Shown here piece by piece: positions 8,557-18,316 of a DNA stretch of 64,000 nt. Position 1 is the first letter of the stretch, and the number at the start of each line of letters is the position of its first letter. This DNA comes from Chitinophagales bacterium (GTDB lineage: Bacteria; Bacteroidota; Bacteroidia; Chitinophagales; Saprospiraceae): NCBI GenBank assembly GCA_022360175.1, contig JAKSDI010000027.1:1-64000 (forward strand), given 5' to 3'. The position numbers were made by a program, and so were the translations under genes. The notes beneath the pieces are model-generated. The model was not told the origin of the DNA and made no database searches. It saw only the letters and a list, made by a program, of their open reading frames with translations.

Positions 8557-9654
8557 ATGAAGATTTCATCATTCATTTTGCTTATGACACTATTCTCATT
8601 CAACAGCCAAGCACAATACCAACAGATTATAAAAAAACAAGTAGATGCTCCCGCAGTATATTATGCCGTTTTAAATAAGGATACACTACTACACGAATAT
8701 ACTCTCGGAAACCTCAGCCTAAAAGAAAGTCCAGCAATTGATGAAAATTCACAATTTGCACTGTTTAGCATCACCAAAATATTTACGGCTATTGCTGTAT
8801 TACAATTACAAGAGAAGAGCCAACTGCATCTGGATGACCAGGCGTCTATATATTTACCTCAATACTCGTTCCTGAAAGGCATTAGTATTCGGCAACTTTT
8901 ATCTCATCAATCAGGATTGAACAATCCTATTCCTATTAAGTGGATCCACCTGAAAGAAGAAGCAGAAAACTTTGACTATAAAAACTTCAGTAGGGAGACA
9001 CTTCAAACCAAAGCAAAAATTAAATTCACTCCTGGTAAAAAATCAGCCTACTCCAATCTGAATTTTCTCGTACTCGGTGAGATGATCGAAAAAATTACTG
9101 GTCAGGATTACAAAGAATATATCCAGAAAAACATCTTAGTCAATAACAAAAATATTAGCTTCAAGTGGGAGGAAGAAAATGCAGTAACAGGCTACCATAA
9201 TGCAGGCTTATCAGGCTGGATACTTGGATTCCTTATGGACAAAAAAAAATATACCGAACCCAAGCAGGAAAACTTGATCCCCATTAAAAAGTCTTATTTA
9301 AACGGATCAGCTTATGGTGGGCTAATGGCTAATGCCAGGGGATTAAATCTATTTTTACAAGAATTACTAACTCCCGGCAACCTTATATTATCTGAATCGT
9401 CTCTAAAGCAGATGTTCACTATTCAGTCTCTTTCTAATGGAAAAACCTCCGGGCATTCTCTGGGATGGTTTACAGGCACTTTGAATCAAGCAAAATATGT
9501 GCATCATGCTGGAGGAGGAGGGGGATTTTACTTAGAGCTGAGGATATATCCAGAACTCGGAATAGCAAGTTACCTCTTGACTAATAAATCTGGTTTTTCA
9601 GATAAACGCTTATTGGATAAATTAGATCAGGAATTTATTCAACAAACCAACTAG
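8557..9654 (+). CDS. Serine hydrolase of the class C beta-lactamase family
   Basis: A secreted or periplasmic 365-residue enzyme with a signal peptide (1-20, ending SQAQ). The active site has the SxxK motif SITK (Ser71, Lys74), the YxN motif YSN (165-167) and HAG (317-319) in place of the KTG motif, the pattern of esterases and DD-peptidases in this fold. The region after residue 170 is compact, giving a length typical of the family. It is followed after three bases by the VOC gene, so the two are probably co-translated. The natural substrate (ester, peptide or lactam) is not known. Confidence 0.88.
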   Translation: MKISSFILLMTLFSFNSQAQYQQIIKKQVDAPAVYYAVLNKDTLLHEYTLGNLSLKESPAIDENSQFALFSITKIFTAIAVLQLQEKSQLHLDDQASIYLPQYSFLKGISIRQLLSHQSGLNNPIPIKWIHLKEEAENFDYKNFSRETLQTKAKIKFTPGKKSAYSNLNFLVLGEMIEKITGQDYKEYIQKNILVNNKNISFKWEEENAVTGYHNAGLSGWILGFLMDKKKYTEPKQENLIPIKKSYLNGSAYGGLMANARGLNLFLQELLTPGNLILSESSLKQMFTIQSLSNGKTSGHSLGWFTGTLNQAKYVHHAGGGGGFYLELRIYPELGIASYLLTNKSGFSDKRLLDKLDQEFIQQTN

Positions 9655-9657
9655 AAC

Positions 9658-10080
9658 ATGAACCATAAAATAGAACTCGATTTTTTGGACCACGTAGCCA
9701 TCCGTGTTAAAGACCTCGAAGTTGCTGCCGATTGGTATGAAAAAGTGCTGGGCCTTAAAAGATATCAATTACCAGAATGGGGTCCCTTTCCAATTTTTAT
9801 GCTTAGCCATAAAACAGGGATTGCACTCTTCCCTGCCAATACTGCCCACCCTTCTATTGACCCTTCTTCCAAAAATGTCAAAATTGATCATTTTGCGTTT
9901 AATGTAAATAATGAAAACTTTGAAAAGGCTAAAAAACATTATGTCGAATTAGGGCTGGATTTTAACATTCAGGATCATCACTATTTTCATTCCATATACA
10001 CCAAAGATCCTGATGGGCACACCGTAGAATTAACAACTATTGTAGTGGATGAAGATGAATTTTATAATGCTACATCATGA
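9658..10080 (+). CDS. VOC-family (glyoxalase/dioxygenase fold) protein
   Basis: A 140-residue cytoplasmic protein with two beta-alpha-beta-beta-beta modules. The first runs from DFLDHVAIRVKDLE to WYEKVLGLK, and the second contains IDHFAFNV and ends PDGHTVELTT. Metal ligands are probably His in DHVAIRV, His in IDHFAF and Glu in VELTT. Its length suits glyoxalase-type or fosfomycin-resistance-like proteins, but the substrate is not evident. The gene is in an operon with the upstream serine hydrolase, and its TGA stop overlaps the start of the following pseudogene (ATGA). Confidence 0.85.
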   Translation: MNHKIELDFLDHVAIRVKDLEVAADWYEKVLGLKRYQLPEWGPFPIFMLSHKTGIALFPANTAHPSIDPSSKNVKIDHFAFNVNNENFEKAKKHYVELGLDFNIQDHHYFHSIYTKDPDGHTVELTTIVVDEDEFYNATS

Positions 10081-10312
10081 AGTACATTTTTTCTCTAATA
10101 ATTGCAATCGTCTTTTTAGCCTGTAATACCGAACAAGCTGGAGAATTTGAAAGAACCGGAAATTATAAAGGTGCATTCACCTACGGAAATTTCAAGGAGC
10201 CAATCATTCTATGTATGAGGTGGAACATAGTGATTTTCCTTATTGGGCCAAATTACATCCAAACTATATGGAAGCAATCGTGAATTGGATTGAGGAGAAG
10301 CAAGAAGAGTGA
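10077..10312 (+). pseudogene. Degraded alpha/beta-hydrolase lipoprotein gene
   Basis: The first frame encodes a lipoprotein signal (IIAIVFLAC) followed by GNYKGAFTYGNFKEP, like the N-terminus of secreted hydrolases. A second frame encodes NHSMYEVEHSDFPYWAKLHP and then NYMEAIVNWIEEKQEE to a stop at 10312, which looks like the extreme C-terminus of the same kind of enzyme, including the catalytic His in NHS. The core of about 200-350 residues is missing and the frames do not match, so this is a deletion plus frameshift remnant. The 68-residue ORF in the first frame is probably not functional. Confidence 0.65.
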
Positions 10313-10346
10313 TTTTTTTGTAAATTGAAGGTAACAAAATAAAATC

Positions 10347-11450
10347 ATGAAACTATTCAAGCGCTTATTCTCACCTAATAAAACAAACGAAAGTAAAATC
10401 AACTCCTACGATGACTTCTGGGCATGGTTCAAAAGCAAGGAGCAACAATTTTATAAAACGGTGAAGTCTCAAAGTAATATTGAAAAAAACTTCTTTAATA
10501 TCATAGCTCCAAAACTTGACGAAATAAAAGAGGGGATATTTTTTCTAACAGGTATGAAAGATGAAAACACGGTTGAATTGATACTCACTCCTGATGGCAA
10601 TCTGAACAATATCGTTTTTGTGGAAGACTTGGTCAGCAGTGCTCCAAGTATGGATAGTTGGCTTTTTACCGCTTTAAAACCAGAATTGGATATTAGCAAT
10701 ACAGGAATAAGAATGGGGCAATTAGAGTTCAACTCAACAAACATATACTTCTATCCTAATACGCATGATCAATACCCTGACGAGATAGACATTACCGTTA
10801 TTTATACTGAATGGTCAGAAGAGCATAGAGAACAAATATTAATGGGAGTCCATATTTTTCTGGAAAACTTCCTGGGTGAACTTAACTATATCACTAAAAT
10901 CGATGCAGTAAACATTGACGAACCTGAAAATACCCAACAAACATTAATCCCGATAAGCAAATTGAAAGATTATATCAACTGGCGCCAGAAAGAATTCGTA
11001 GAAAAATATGAAGCCGTTATTTACTCTTCACAAAATGATCGATTTTCAATTCTGGAAACCAAAGAAGCCAATGGAAATTTTGGTATAGCAAATATCAATA
11101 CGGATATCCTACAATGGGATTATAAAGCCTCTCACCCATGGATGTGCATCCTTGAAATTTATTTTGACGACGGACTAGAAAATGGCATGCCCAATAAAGA
11201 CACGCAACTGCTTCTTGAAAACATTCAGGAAGCACTTCAAGAGGAACTACAAGAACAGAATGGACATATTTCTATAGGAAGGCTAACTGCCAATAAAACC
11301 CGCACCATCTATTTTGCCTGTAAAGATTTCCGACCGGCATCAAAAGCCTTTTATAAGCTGGAGCAAAAGCACAAAGACATAACAAAAATGAATTATGAGA
11401 TTTATAAAGATAAATACTGGCAGACTTTAAATCAGTATAGTATTGTTTGA
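10347..11450 (+). CDS. DUF695 domain protein
   Basis: A cytoplasmic 367-residue protein without signal peptide or membrane helix. The opening (YDDFWAWFKSKEQQFY) and the end (FYKLEQKHKD, then YEIYKDKYWQTL) match proteins in Bacteroidota annotated DUF695, which carry an N-terminal domain of unknown function and a C-terminal DUF695 region (about 205-360). I know of no established activity for the family. It is 34 bases after the hydrolase remnant and 96 bases before the ClbS-like gene; co-transcription is possible but not shown. Confidence 0.75.
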   Translation: MKLFKRLFSPNKTNESKINSYDDFWAWFKSKEQQFYKTVKSQSNIEKNFFNIIAPKLDEIKEGIFFLTGMKDENTVELILTPDGNLNNIVFVEDLVSSAPSMDSWLFTALKPELDISNTGIRMGQLEFNSTNIYFYPNTHDQYPDEIDITVIYTEWSEEHREQILMGVHIFLENFLGELNYITKIDAVNIDEPENTQQTLIPISKLKDYINWRQKEFVEKYEAVIYSSQNDRFSILETKEANGNFGIANINTDILQWDYKASHPWMCILEIYFDDGLENGMPNKDTQLLLENIQEALQEELQEQNGHISIGRLTANKTRTIYFACKDFRPASKAFYKLEQKHKDITKMNYEIYKDKYWQTLNQYSIV

Positions 11451-11546
11451 TATAAATTTCATATATCTGGGACTGACTTTTCTCATCTCTCCAATACACT
11501 TTTTTTGCCATATTTAAACTCCAAATAATCCTTAAAACATATTGAA

Positions 11547-12044
11547 ATGGCAAGGCCCAAATCAAAGATAGATTTACTACAACAAAGCCAGGAAAACTTC
11601 AAAAAGCTGAATAATTTCGTAGAACAACTGAGTCTTGAAGAACAAGAAAAAGAGTTTCCGAAAGGAAGCATGAATAGAAACATACGAGATGTACTAATGC
11701 ACCTCCATCACTGGCACCTAATGATGTTGAACTGGCACCAAGTAGGCATGACAGGTGAAAAGCCGGATATGCCTGCAAAAGGATATTCCTGGAAAACAAC
11801 ACCTGCTTTAAATCAATGGATTTGGGAGTACTATCAAAATATTAGCCTGGAAGAAGCAAAAGCTGCTTTGAAGGATAGCTATCAACAAGTACAGCAAATC
11901 ATTGAGCGGCACTCTGATGATGAGCTATTTGAAAAGAAAAGATACAAATGGACCGGAACCACTTCCCTTGGTTCCTATCTGGTTTCAGCTACTTCGAGCC
12001 ACTATGATTGGGCATTCAAATTGATAAAAAAGGCAAAAAAATGA
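11547..12044 (+). CDS. ClbS/DfsB-family four-helix-bundle protein
   Basis: A 165-residue all-helical protein of the DinB-like superfamily. It has the family's features: MARPKSKIDLL at the start, MNRNIRDVLMHLHHWHLMML in the centre with clustered His residues, and SHYDWAFKLIKKA at the end. ClbS is a cyclopropane hydrolase that protects against colibactin; relatives in other bacteria may detoxify other electrophiles, and most are untested. The gene seems to be single, with the zincin lipoprotein gene 36 bases downstream. No biosynthetic cluster for a genotoxin is visible here. Confidence 0.8.
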   Translation: MARPKSKIDLLQQSQENFKKLNNFVEQLSLEEQEKEFPKGSMNRNIRDVLMHLHHWHLMMLNWHQVGMTGEKPDMPAKGYSWKTTPALNQWIWEYYQNISLEEAKAALKDSYQQVQQIIERHSDDELFEKKRYKWTGTTSLGSYLVSATSSHYDWAFKLIKKAKK

Positions 12045-12080
12045 TGCTCTCTAAATATTTCATAATTTGCAGCCCAAACT

Positions 12081-13409
12081 ATGAAACCACTTTTTATGAG
12101 AGCCCTGTTCCTGTTAAGTATCCTCACATTGCTCGTATTTGGATGTGACGCCCCAACAAGTACAACTACAACCGATAATATCGTCACCTCAGATATAAGT
12201 AACTTCTGGCAAGCTTACGATAAAATACAATCCACTACAGATACCAGCTTGCAGATGCAATATCTGAAAAGCCATTTTCTCGATATCGGGACTCCCGGAT
12301 TAAAAGCCATCATGGAAGCGAGGAGGTACCAACCACAGGAATACCTGGACGCCATTAACAACTACCCGCTCTATTGGAATTCGATCAGAGCAAACACGAA
12401 TTCTGCTGATAAATATGCTCAGGAGATTCAACAGGGTATTAATCAATTCAAAAAAATCTATCCAGATTATAGACAGGCCAAACTTTACTTTGAAATAGGA
12501 GTATTCAGAACACCTGGTACTACTATGGATAGTATGGTACTTATTGGTGCAGAGCTAGCCATGTCTGACGAAAACACCAATACTTCAGAGCTACCTGAAA
12601 GCATGAGTCACCTAAAAGACTATGCAAAGTTGAATCCTATCAATGATATGGCTTTTTTAAATGTACACGAATATGTGCATACACAACAAAATGCTCCCTG
12701 GGCTTACGATCTACTTTCTCAAAGTATATTTGAAGGCTCTGCAGAGTTTGTTGCTGAGCTGGCAACTAATCAAGCATCCATACAGTCGGCCATAACATAT
12801 GGCAAAGCGAATAACGACTTGGTTCGTGAAAAGTTTGTTCAGGAGATGTTTTCTCCATGGATTTACCACTGGATTTGGAATGATACCAACAACGAATTTA
12901 ACACCAGAGACCTGGGTTACTATATGGGGTATGCTATTGTAAAAAAATACTATGACGATGCTGCTGATAAAAAACTTGCATTAAAAGAAATTATTGAATT
13001 GGACTATACAGACCCTGCAAGCGTCGAAGCTTTTGTTGAAAATACAGGATATTTCCCTCAACCTTTAGCTATCTATAAAGAGCAATTCGAAAGCAACAGG
13101 CCTACGGTAAGCGGATTGAAGGAGATAACGCAAAACGACCAGGAAACCAGCCCTGACTTAAGCACTTTTGAAGTTCAATTTTCCGAACCCATGGATCCCA
13201 GATTCAGGTCAACTGACCTTGGAGAACTGGGAGAAGAACACTTCCCCAAAATCGACAGCATCACTTTTGCAGATGATGGTTTATCTGCCAGGTATTATGT
13301 ACAATTAAAACCCAATACGACATACGAAATGGTGATCGAATCCGGTTATAGGTCGGAAAGAGCAATTCCTTTGGTTCCATATACGCTCAAATTTAGTACT
13401 TCGAATTAA
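12081..13409 (+). CDS. Lipoprotein with a zincin-type metallopeptidase motif
   Basis: A 442-residue predicted lipoprotein: signal peptide with lipobox LVFGC (Cys22), then a Thr-rich linker. The core has the HExxH motif HEYVH (196-200) and a downstream EGSAEF (Glu218 or Glu222) that could be the third zinc ligand, as in gluzincin proteases and DUF2268-like proteins. Residues about 345-440 look like an Ig-like domain (FSEPMDPRF, then PNTTYEMVIESG). It is probably an extracytoplasmic protease or peptidase; the substrate is unknown. A second ATG at codon 6 is possible. It is followed by the S33 hydrolase after eight bases. Confidence 0.75.
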   Translation: MKPLFMRALFLLSILTLLVFGCDAPTSTTTTDNIVTSDISNFWQAYDKIQSTTDTSLQMQYLKSHFLDIGTPGLKAIMEARRYQPQEYLDAINNYPLYWNSIRANTNSADKYAQEIQQGINQFKKIYPDYRQAKLYFEIGVFRTPGTTMDSMVLIGAELAMSDENTNTSELPESMSHLKDYAKLNPINDMAFLNVHEYVHTQQNAPWAYDLLSQSIFEGSAEFVAELATNQASIQSAITYGKANNDLVREKFVQEMFSPWIYHWIWNDTNNEFNTRDLGYYMGYAIVKKYYDDAADKKLALKEIIELDYTDPASVEAFVENTGYFPQPLAIYKEQFESNRPTVSGLKEITQNDQETSPDLSTFEVQFSEPMDPRFRSTDLGELGEEHFPKIDSITFADDGLSARYYVQLKPNTTYEMVIESGYRSERAIPLVPYTLKFSTSN

Positions 13410-13417
13410 TACCATTA

Positions 13418-14437
13418 ATGTACATATCCCGAATAATAAAAATACTCCTGCTGATCATATGTGGCATTGTATTTTATTGCTTATTCCTACCCAAAAGTTA
13501 TGATGTTCTGCCTTTTGAAGAACGAGAAGGGACTCAATATTGGCAATTAAAAACAGGCTCAAGAATAGGCTACACAAAAATAGAAAGCCAAATACAAGAA
13601 AAGAAAAGTCCAATCATCTACCTGCATGGAGGACCAGGCGGAAGGATCAAAGATGTTGAAATAGAAACACTAGCGCCTTTATCTGCTCTAGGGCATGATT
13701 TGTATTTCTATGATCAAATAGGGAGTGGTCATTCAGATAGGCTGAAAGATATAAAAGAATATACCGTCAAAAGGCATAAAGAAGACCTGGAAGCCATTGT
13801 AGAACTAATAGGCAATCAAAAAGTCATCATCATAGGCCAATCCTGGGGAAGTTTACTAGCTATCAACTTTTTACAGGATCATTCGGATAAAGTGGAGCAA
13901 ATGATCATCACAGGCCCTGGCCCTATTCTCCCCATTGATCCAAATTTGAAAAATGTAAAAGCCCCCGATAGCCTGCAATTAAAAGCACCTAAATTTTCTA
14001 ATAAGGAAGGAAATCAAAAAGCGTACACCGCAAGAAATAAGCTCATTATGAAATGGGCTTATTTGTTTGGCAAAAAATTGGCTAAGGATAAAGAGGTAGA
14101 TGATTTCTTTACTTACTTAAATGAAGAACTTAGTAAATCTACTACCTGTGATGGTACCGGAATCAATCGATATACAGGTGGAGCAGGCTATTATACACAC
14201 ATAATGACTGTCAAAAGTTTTTATGAGGTTCCCAATCAAAAAGAAAAATTGAAAACCATAAGCACTCCTGTACTCTTGATAAAAGGGCAATGTGACAATC
14301 AGGCTTGGGGCTACACAAAGGAATATTTAGAACTATTACCCCACTCCAAACTTGAGGTTATAAAAAACACTGGCCACAATTTATTCAGTGGAAATCGTGC
14401 TCAATATTATCAACTGGTAAAGCATTTCTTGGATTAA
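13418..14437 (+). CDS. Alpha/beta hydrolase, proline iminopeptidase-like (S33)
   Basis: A 339-residue hydrolase with an N-terminal membrane anchor (about residues 5-24). The HGGPGG oxyanion motif (70-75), the DQIGSGHSD motif (99-107) and the GQSWGS nucleophile elbow (Ser142) are characteristic of prolyl iminopeptidases. The likely acid is in KGQCDNQAWG and the His in TGHNLFSG. The anchor suggests it works at the outer face of the inner membrane, trimming peptides. It is eight bases after the zincin gene, so the two may be one peptide-degrading unit. Confidence 0.85.
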   Translation: MYISRIIKILLLIICGIVFYCLFLPKSYDVLPFEEREGTQYWQLKTGSRIGYTKIESQIQEKKSPIIYLHGGPGGRIKDVEIETLAPLSALGHDLYFYDQIGSGHSDRLKDIKEYTVKRHKEDLEAIVELIGNQKVIIIGQSWGSLLAINFLQDHSDKVEQMIITGPGPILPIDPNLKNVKAPDSLQLKAPKFSNKEGNQKAYTARNKLIMKWAYLFGKKLAKDKEVDDFFTYLNEELSKSTTCDGTGINRYTGGAGYYTHIMTVKSFYEVPNQKEKLKTISTPVLLIKGQCDNQAWGYTKEYLELLPHSKLEVIKNTGHNLFSGNRAQYYQLVKHFLD

Positions 14438-14467
14438 AACTTTTGCTTTCTCAAACACAATTCTTTC

Positions 14468-14603
14468 AAGCTCAAATCCAGGTATCAAGTGCAAACTCAA
14501 GGTATAATAAAGAATGTTTTTCCTTGTATGTGAATACACGCTTCTTAACCACTAATGTTACAAACTACGTTTACGCTCTGAACTTGTATTTGTATTTGAG
14601 CTT
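14468..14603. repeat. Imperfect long inverted repeat before exbD-like gene
   Basis: AAGCTCAAATCCAGGTATCA (from 14468) and the complement of ACTTGTATTTGTATTTGAGC (14582-14601) match at most positions. The arms are about 22 bases, separated by about 90 bases. It could be a folded leader of the downstream gene or an old repeat. The intergenic stretch 14438-14700 holds no convincing ORF. Confidence 0.4.
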
Positions 14604-14700
14604 GGGTTTCTACTTAAAACTCACACCAAAACCCACATCACTCTCATCTATTCAAAATAGAAAAACTGCCGGTATTACATAATTTTTAAACAGACCTGAG

Positions 14701-15246
14701 ATGTTGAAAAAAACAAACCGTAGGCCTGCTCAGCCTATCAATGCCGGTTCCATGGCAGACATTGCCTTTTTGTTGTTAATCTTTTTTTTGGTGACCACTA
14801 CTATTGTGGTAGATAGTGGCATAGCCGTTCGTCTTCCTCCCTGGGTTCCCGTTGATCCTCAGGAAATCCCTGACAGGAATGTGCTATTAGTAAAAATCAA
14901 TGCACACAATGAATTGTTTATAGAAAACCAGGTAGCCTCTACTAATCAAATCCGAGGTATTGCTAAGGATTTCATCATGAATCCGGCCCAATTACCCAAT
15001 CGTCCCAGTAGTCCCTCTAAAGCAGTAGTTTCTTTAGTTCATGATCGTGGCACCAGCTACGAAGCTTATCTGGAAACTTACAACGAAATTGTAGCAGCCT
15101 ATCGTGAATTGTGGGAAAATGAAGCACAACGCTTACATGGCCAATCTTATATAGAAATCAATGATTCTAAAAAGAAAGCAATACGAAAAACGATTCCCCT
15201 GGTTATTTCCGAAGCGGAACCAGAGGATCATTTAGCACAGGGATAA
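14701..15246 (+). CDS. ExbD/TolR-family biopolymer transport protein
   Basis: A 181-residue protein with a short cytoplasmic N-terminus, one membrane helix (about residues 18-38, MADIAFLLLIFFLVTTTIVV) and a periplasmic domain. The Asp at the start of the helix (MAD-I) is the conserved proton-path residue. With ExbB it would form the proton-driven motor that energises TonB receptors or gliding/T9SS. No ExbB or TonB gene is adjacent, so it is an orphan here. The C-terminus is longer and more charged than minimal ExbD, as is usual in Bacteroidota. A shared terminator follows. Confidence 0.88.
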   Translation: MLKKTNRRPAQPINAGSMADIAFLLLIFFLVTTTIVVDSGIAVRLPPWVPVDPQEIPDRNVLLVKINAHNELFIENQVASTNQIRGIAKDFIMNPAQLPNRPSSPSKAVVSLVHDRGTSYEAYLETYNEIVAAYRELWENEAQRLHGQSYIEINDSKKKAIRKTIPLVISEAEPEDHLAQG

Positions 15247-15252
15247 TTAAAT

Positions 15253-15296
15253 ATGGCAATTGAAACAATACTTACATGCTACGTTTCAATTGCCAT
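15253..15296. terminator. Bidirectional terminator hairpin
   Basis: ATGGCAATTGAAAC (15253-15266) pairs perfectly over 14 bases with GTTTCAATTGCCAT (15283-15296), loop 16 bases. It lies between two convergent genes. Neither side has a long T-run, so it may act with Rho or as an RNA end stabiliser. Confidence 0.65.
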
Positions 15297-15302
15297 GTGT
15301 TC

Positions 15303-18059
15303 CTAATGGATTGTTAGTTTCTTCCAGATTACTCCTTCTCTACTTTGTAATTTCACGGTATACAAACCTGGAGTAATTTCTTGTAAAAGATAAACACCTC
15401 TTTCATTTGGTTGCCATTGCTGTATATACTTACCATTTGGACTATACAAACTGACTTGCTCTAGCATCAAAGCATCTGCCTCTATCTGAAAATATCCTCT
15501 TGCTGGATTAGGGAATAGTTTCACTTTATGATCTATTATTGACTCATCAGTAGAAGTCATAACAGGAATCACTGGTGATTCTGTGACGGGGGTTGTTACA
15601 AATAGTTCCTCCTCTTCAAAACTTATAATTCGTACGTTGTCTATTCTAAATACTACCCCATCTGGGCTTCGTACCTGCCCCTTTCCGTTTCGAAGCAATA
15701 TATCATCCTCCACAGTAATAACCAGTGCTCCAATTTGTCCTTCTCCGCTAACATTGGTAGCATCTATCCTTGTTATTCCTACATCCAGGCGTCCTAAGTC
15801 ATCGAAGTTACGTTGTATATAGATAGCATCCGTACCTGGATTGCCAATCCATGAAGGCTCCATATTGAAATGAGCAGTACCATCTTCTATCATTTCAGGG
15901 TCATAATATAAACTAAAAGCAACGCCATATACATTTTCCAACTGATTACTATCATCACCCAGGATAACTGGTAAATCAAGCGTAGCTCCTTCTATCAAGG
16001 TATCAGGCTGCACATAAAAAGGAGCATTGCCCAAAATGCGTATTTCTTCTTCTTCGCCCATTAGATTATGCTCTAAGCCCCAATTCTGAATAATGGCAAG
16101 GGTATCCTGATCATTTATGTGGCCATTGCCATCTGTATCTATATGTTTGTAATTAATCCCGCTTAAAGTTTGTTGAGGCCAATCAGGAGCAGTTTGTTCC
16201 TCCCAGTTGATGGTAGCACCAGGGCGAATAGGCCCCATAGTATCATATGCCAAACCGATAGGTAGTAGGTCAAAATTATTTACAACCCCATTCGTATCTG
16301 TGTCACCTGGCCACACGCCTGGTTCTTTTACCGTAAGGTACAAGTATGATTGAAAACAAATACTTCCATCTATTTGATCGCAAATTGTGACAAAAACAGT
16401 ATCTGTTCCCAATGTATTGCCAGTATAAGTAATACAATTATTCAGCGTATCAATATCCAGACTAAGATTGCCCGCTCCTGCTACAACTTCTGTAACTGCA
16501 AATGGAATAGGAGCTCCCAGAATAGTAACAACACTACACCAAATATCGCTGGTGCCTATGTTTAATGTGTCAACATAAGTCTCCTCATAAACTTCTGGAT
16601 CCACCACTGTAACCAGTATCTCTTCCGATCCTATACAGCCTTCTGTATCCTCTACAGTGAGCGTATAAAGTGTTGTTACATCCGGGCTAGCGAAGGGAGA
16701 TAAAACATTCGGGTCATTCAAGCCTGTAGCTGGGCTCCAGTTTACAGACACTACATCTGCTGCGGTTGCTAATAATTGAGTACTCTCTCCTTGTATGATA
16801 GTGACATCGTCACCAATAAAATCAATAGGGCTGGTACCAATTTCAAATTCAACAGTCACTTCGCAACCATTAGCATCCGTAATTTCGACGGTATAATTGC
16901 CTGGTGCTAAATTCAAATGATCAATAATCCCTGGAGCTTCCCACACCCATTCATAAGGAGGTGTACCTCCTGTTACAGTAATAAAAGCCGTACCACCATC
17001 CATTGTAACACAGGAAGCATTCGTTGTCTGTACATCTGCCAGTAGAGGCTCCGGTTGAACAATAGGGAGGTTGAAATTTTCGGTACAGCCTGTTTCATCG
17101 CTTATAACGATCCAATCAGGTATTTCAGAAATGAAGAAGGGAATATCGAGCACCACCTGAAAAGTAACACCATAATCTATCGAATAATAATAGATATCTT
17201 CATTGCCACCACCACCACTGATGTTGGATATTTCAATTTGTGCCGGACTGTCATCACAGTAAGGAATAGTCAATATACTAATATTAGCAGTGATAGCCGG
17301 AGGAGCAGGTATAAAAATAGACTCTGTTGTTTCGCAGTTTTGATCTCTAATCAAAACCTCATATTCTCCTCCACAAAAGCCATTCCAGGTTAAGAAATTA
17401 GTCCAGGTAATACCATTATCCCAACTTACTTCATAGGGGGGAGTACCTCCGCTGATATCCAATGTAATGACTGCATCACAGTTATTTTCACAGCTCACAC
17501 TAGTCGTAGTCATCACCACTTCCATTGCCGGATATATTTCTACATCAAATTGCGCATTGGCTTCACAACCAATCCCATCAATTATATCCAAAGTGTAGGT
17601 GCCTGCATTTTCTGCCTGGACGTTTGTTATAATAGGAGATTCATCCTCTGAATTAAAGCCTCCGGGCCCAGTCCATAAATAGGATTGCCCACCATATACA
17701 TTAGGGTCAAAAACCAAGGTATCTCCTTCACAAACAGGGCTGTTAGCAAAAAGTAAAAGACCAAAATCAAGATAACTCTGTACATTTACAAAAATGTCGT
17801 TCGTATATTCTATACCGTCACTATCTGTGGCAGTGACAGAAAAATTTTCAGGCCCGAATAATGGTTCTGTTGTTGGGTTGGGGCAATCCGTGCAACTCAA
17901 AAGTGCTCCTGATGACCATGACCAAGAGACTGCATTTGGAGCATCAATGCCTAATTGCAAGGCATCGCCCTCACAAATTGTCGTGTCGTTATAAGTAATC
18001 TGAGATTGCCCGCTTAGTATACTGGCAAATAGTAGAAGAACAACAAATAGTCGTCGCAT
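15303..18059 (-). CDS. Secreted T9SS cargo protein with Ig-like repeats and dockerin-like module
   Basis: A 918-residue secreted protein. Signal peptide 1-19. Residues 20-560 are Ig/PKD-like repeats in the style of SprB and gliding-associated adhesins, with recurring CEGD, GGTPPYEW and GNYTVEITDANGC segments. Residues about 581-665 carry two DxDxNG calcium loops (GDTDTNGVVNNFD, DTDGNGHINDQD), like a dockerin. Residues about 690-800 look like a cohesin-like beta domain. The C-terminus (843-918, VKLFPNPARG to KKLTIH) is a type A T9SS sorting domain. Likely cell-surface or matrix protein. It is single in its transcription unit. Confidence 0.88.
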   Translation of the reverse strand: MRRLFVVLLLFASILSGQSQITYNDTTICEGDALQLGIDAPNAVSWSWSSGALLSCTDCPNPTTEPLFGPENFSVTATDSDGIEYTNDIFVNVQSYLDFGLLLFANSPVCEGDTLVFDPNVYGGQSYLWTGPGGFNSEDESPIITNVQAENAGTYTLDIIDGIGCEANAQFDVEIYPAMEVVMTTTSVSCENNCDAVITLDISGGTPPYEVSWDNGITWTNFLTWNGFCGGEYEVLIRDQNCETTESIFIPAPPAITANISILTIPYCDDSPAQIEISNISGGGGNEDIYYYSIDYGVTFQVVLDIPFFISEIPDWIVISDETGCTENFNLPIVQPEPLLADVQTTNASCVTMDGGTAFITVTGGTPPYEWVWEAPGIIDHLNLAPGNYTVEITDANGCEVTVEFEIGTSPIDFIGDDVTIIQGESTQLLATAADVVSVNWSPATGLNDPNVLSPFASPDVTTLYTLTVEDTEGCIGSEEILVTVVDPEVYEETYVDTLNIGTSDIWCSVVTILGAPIPFAVTEVVAGAGNLSLDIDTLNNCITYTGNTLGTDTVFVTICDQIDGSICFQSYLYLTVKEPGVWPGDTDTNGVVNNFDLLPIGLAYDTMGPIRPGATINWEEQTAPDWPQQTLSGINYKHIDTDGNGHINDQDTLAIIQNWGLEHNLMGEEEEIRILGNAPFYVQPDTLIEGATLDLPVILGDDSNQLENVYGVAFSLYYDPEMIEDGTAHFNMEPSWIGNPGTDAIYIQRNFDDLGRLDVGITRIDATNVSGEGQIGALVITVEDDILLRNGKGQVRSPDGVVFRIDNVRIISFEEEELFVTTPVTESPVIPVMTSTDESIIDHKVKLFPNPARGYFQIEADALMLEQVSLYSPNGKYIQQWQPNERGVYLLQEITPGLYTVKLQSREGVIWKKLTIH

Positions 18060-18316
18060 AACTCTATATTTTAAGTGTATTGATGGGATTATAAGTTTTC
18101 ATACTCCAAAAATACGGGCCATTAACAGTGAAAAAAAGTACAATTAATCAGTATTATAACACATAAATAATTAAATAAAAACCACAAAAATCTGAATATA
18201 AGACATTTAACTTCGACAATTATAAAAATTTTACAAAACAAATTTAACTAGTATTTTTTTCGTAGTTTTAGAGTGAAATAAGACGAAATCTAACTTTCCT
18301 TAACCCAGCCCCCTTT

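Noticed and set aside
14443-14682. 79-residue plus-strand ORF
   Set aside because: It starts with TTG, overlaps an inverted repeat, and the translation shows no domain or signal peptide.
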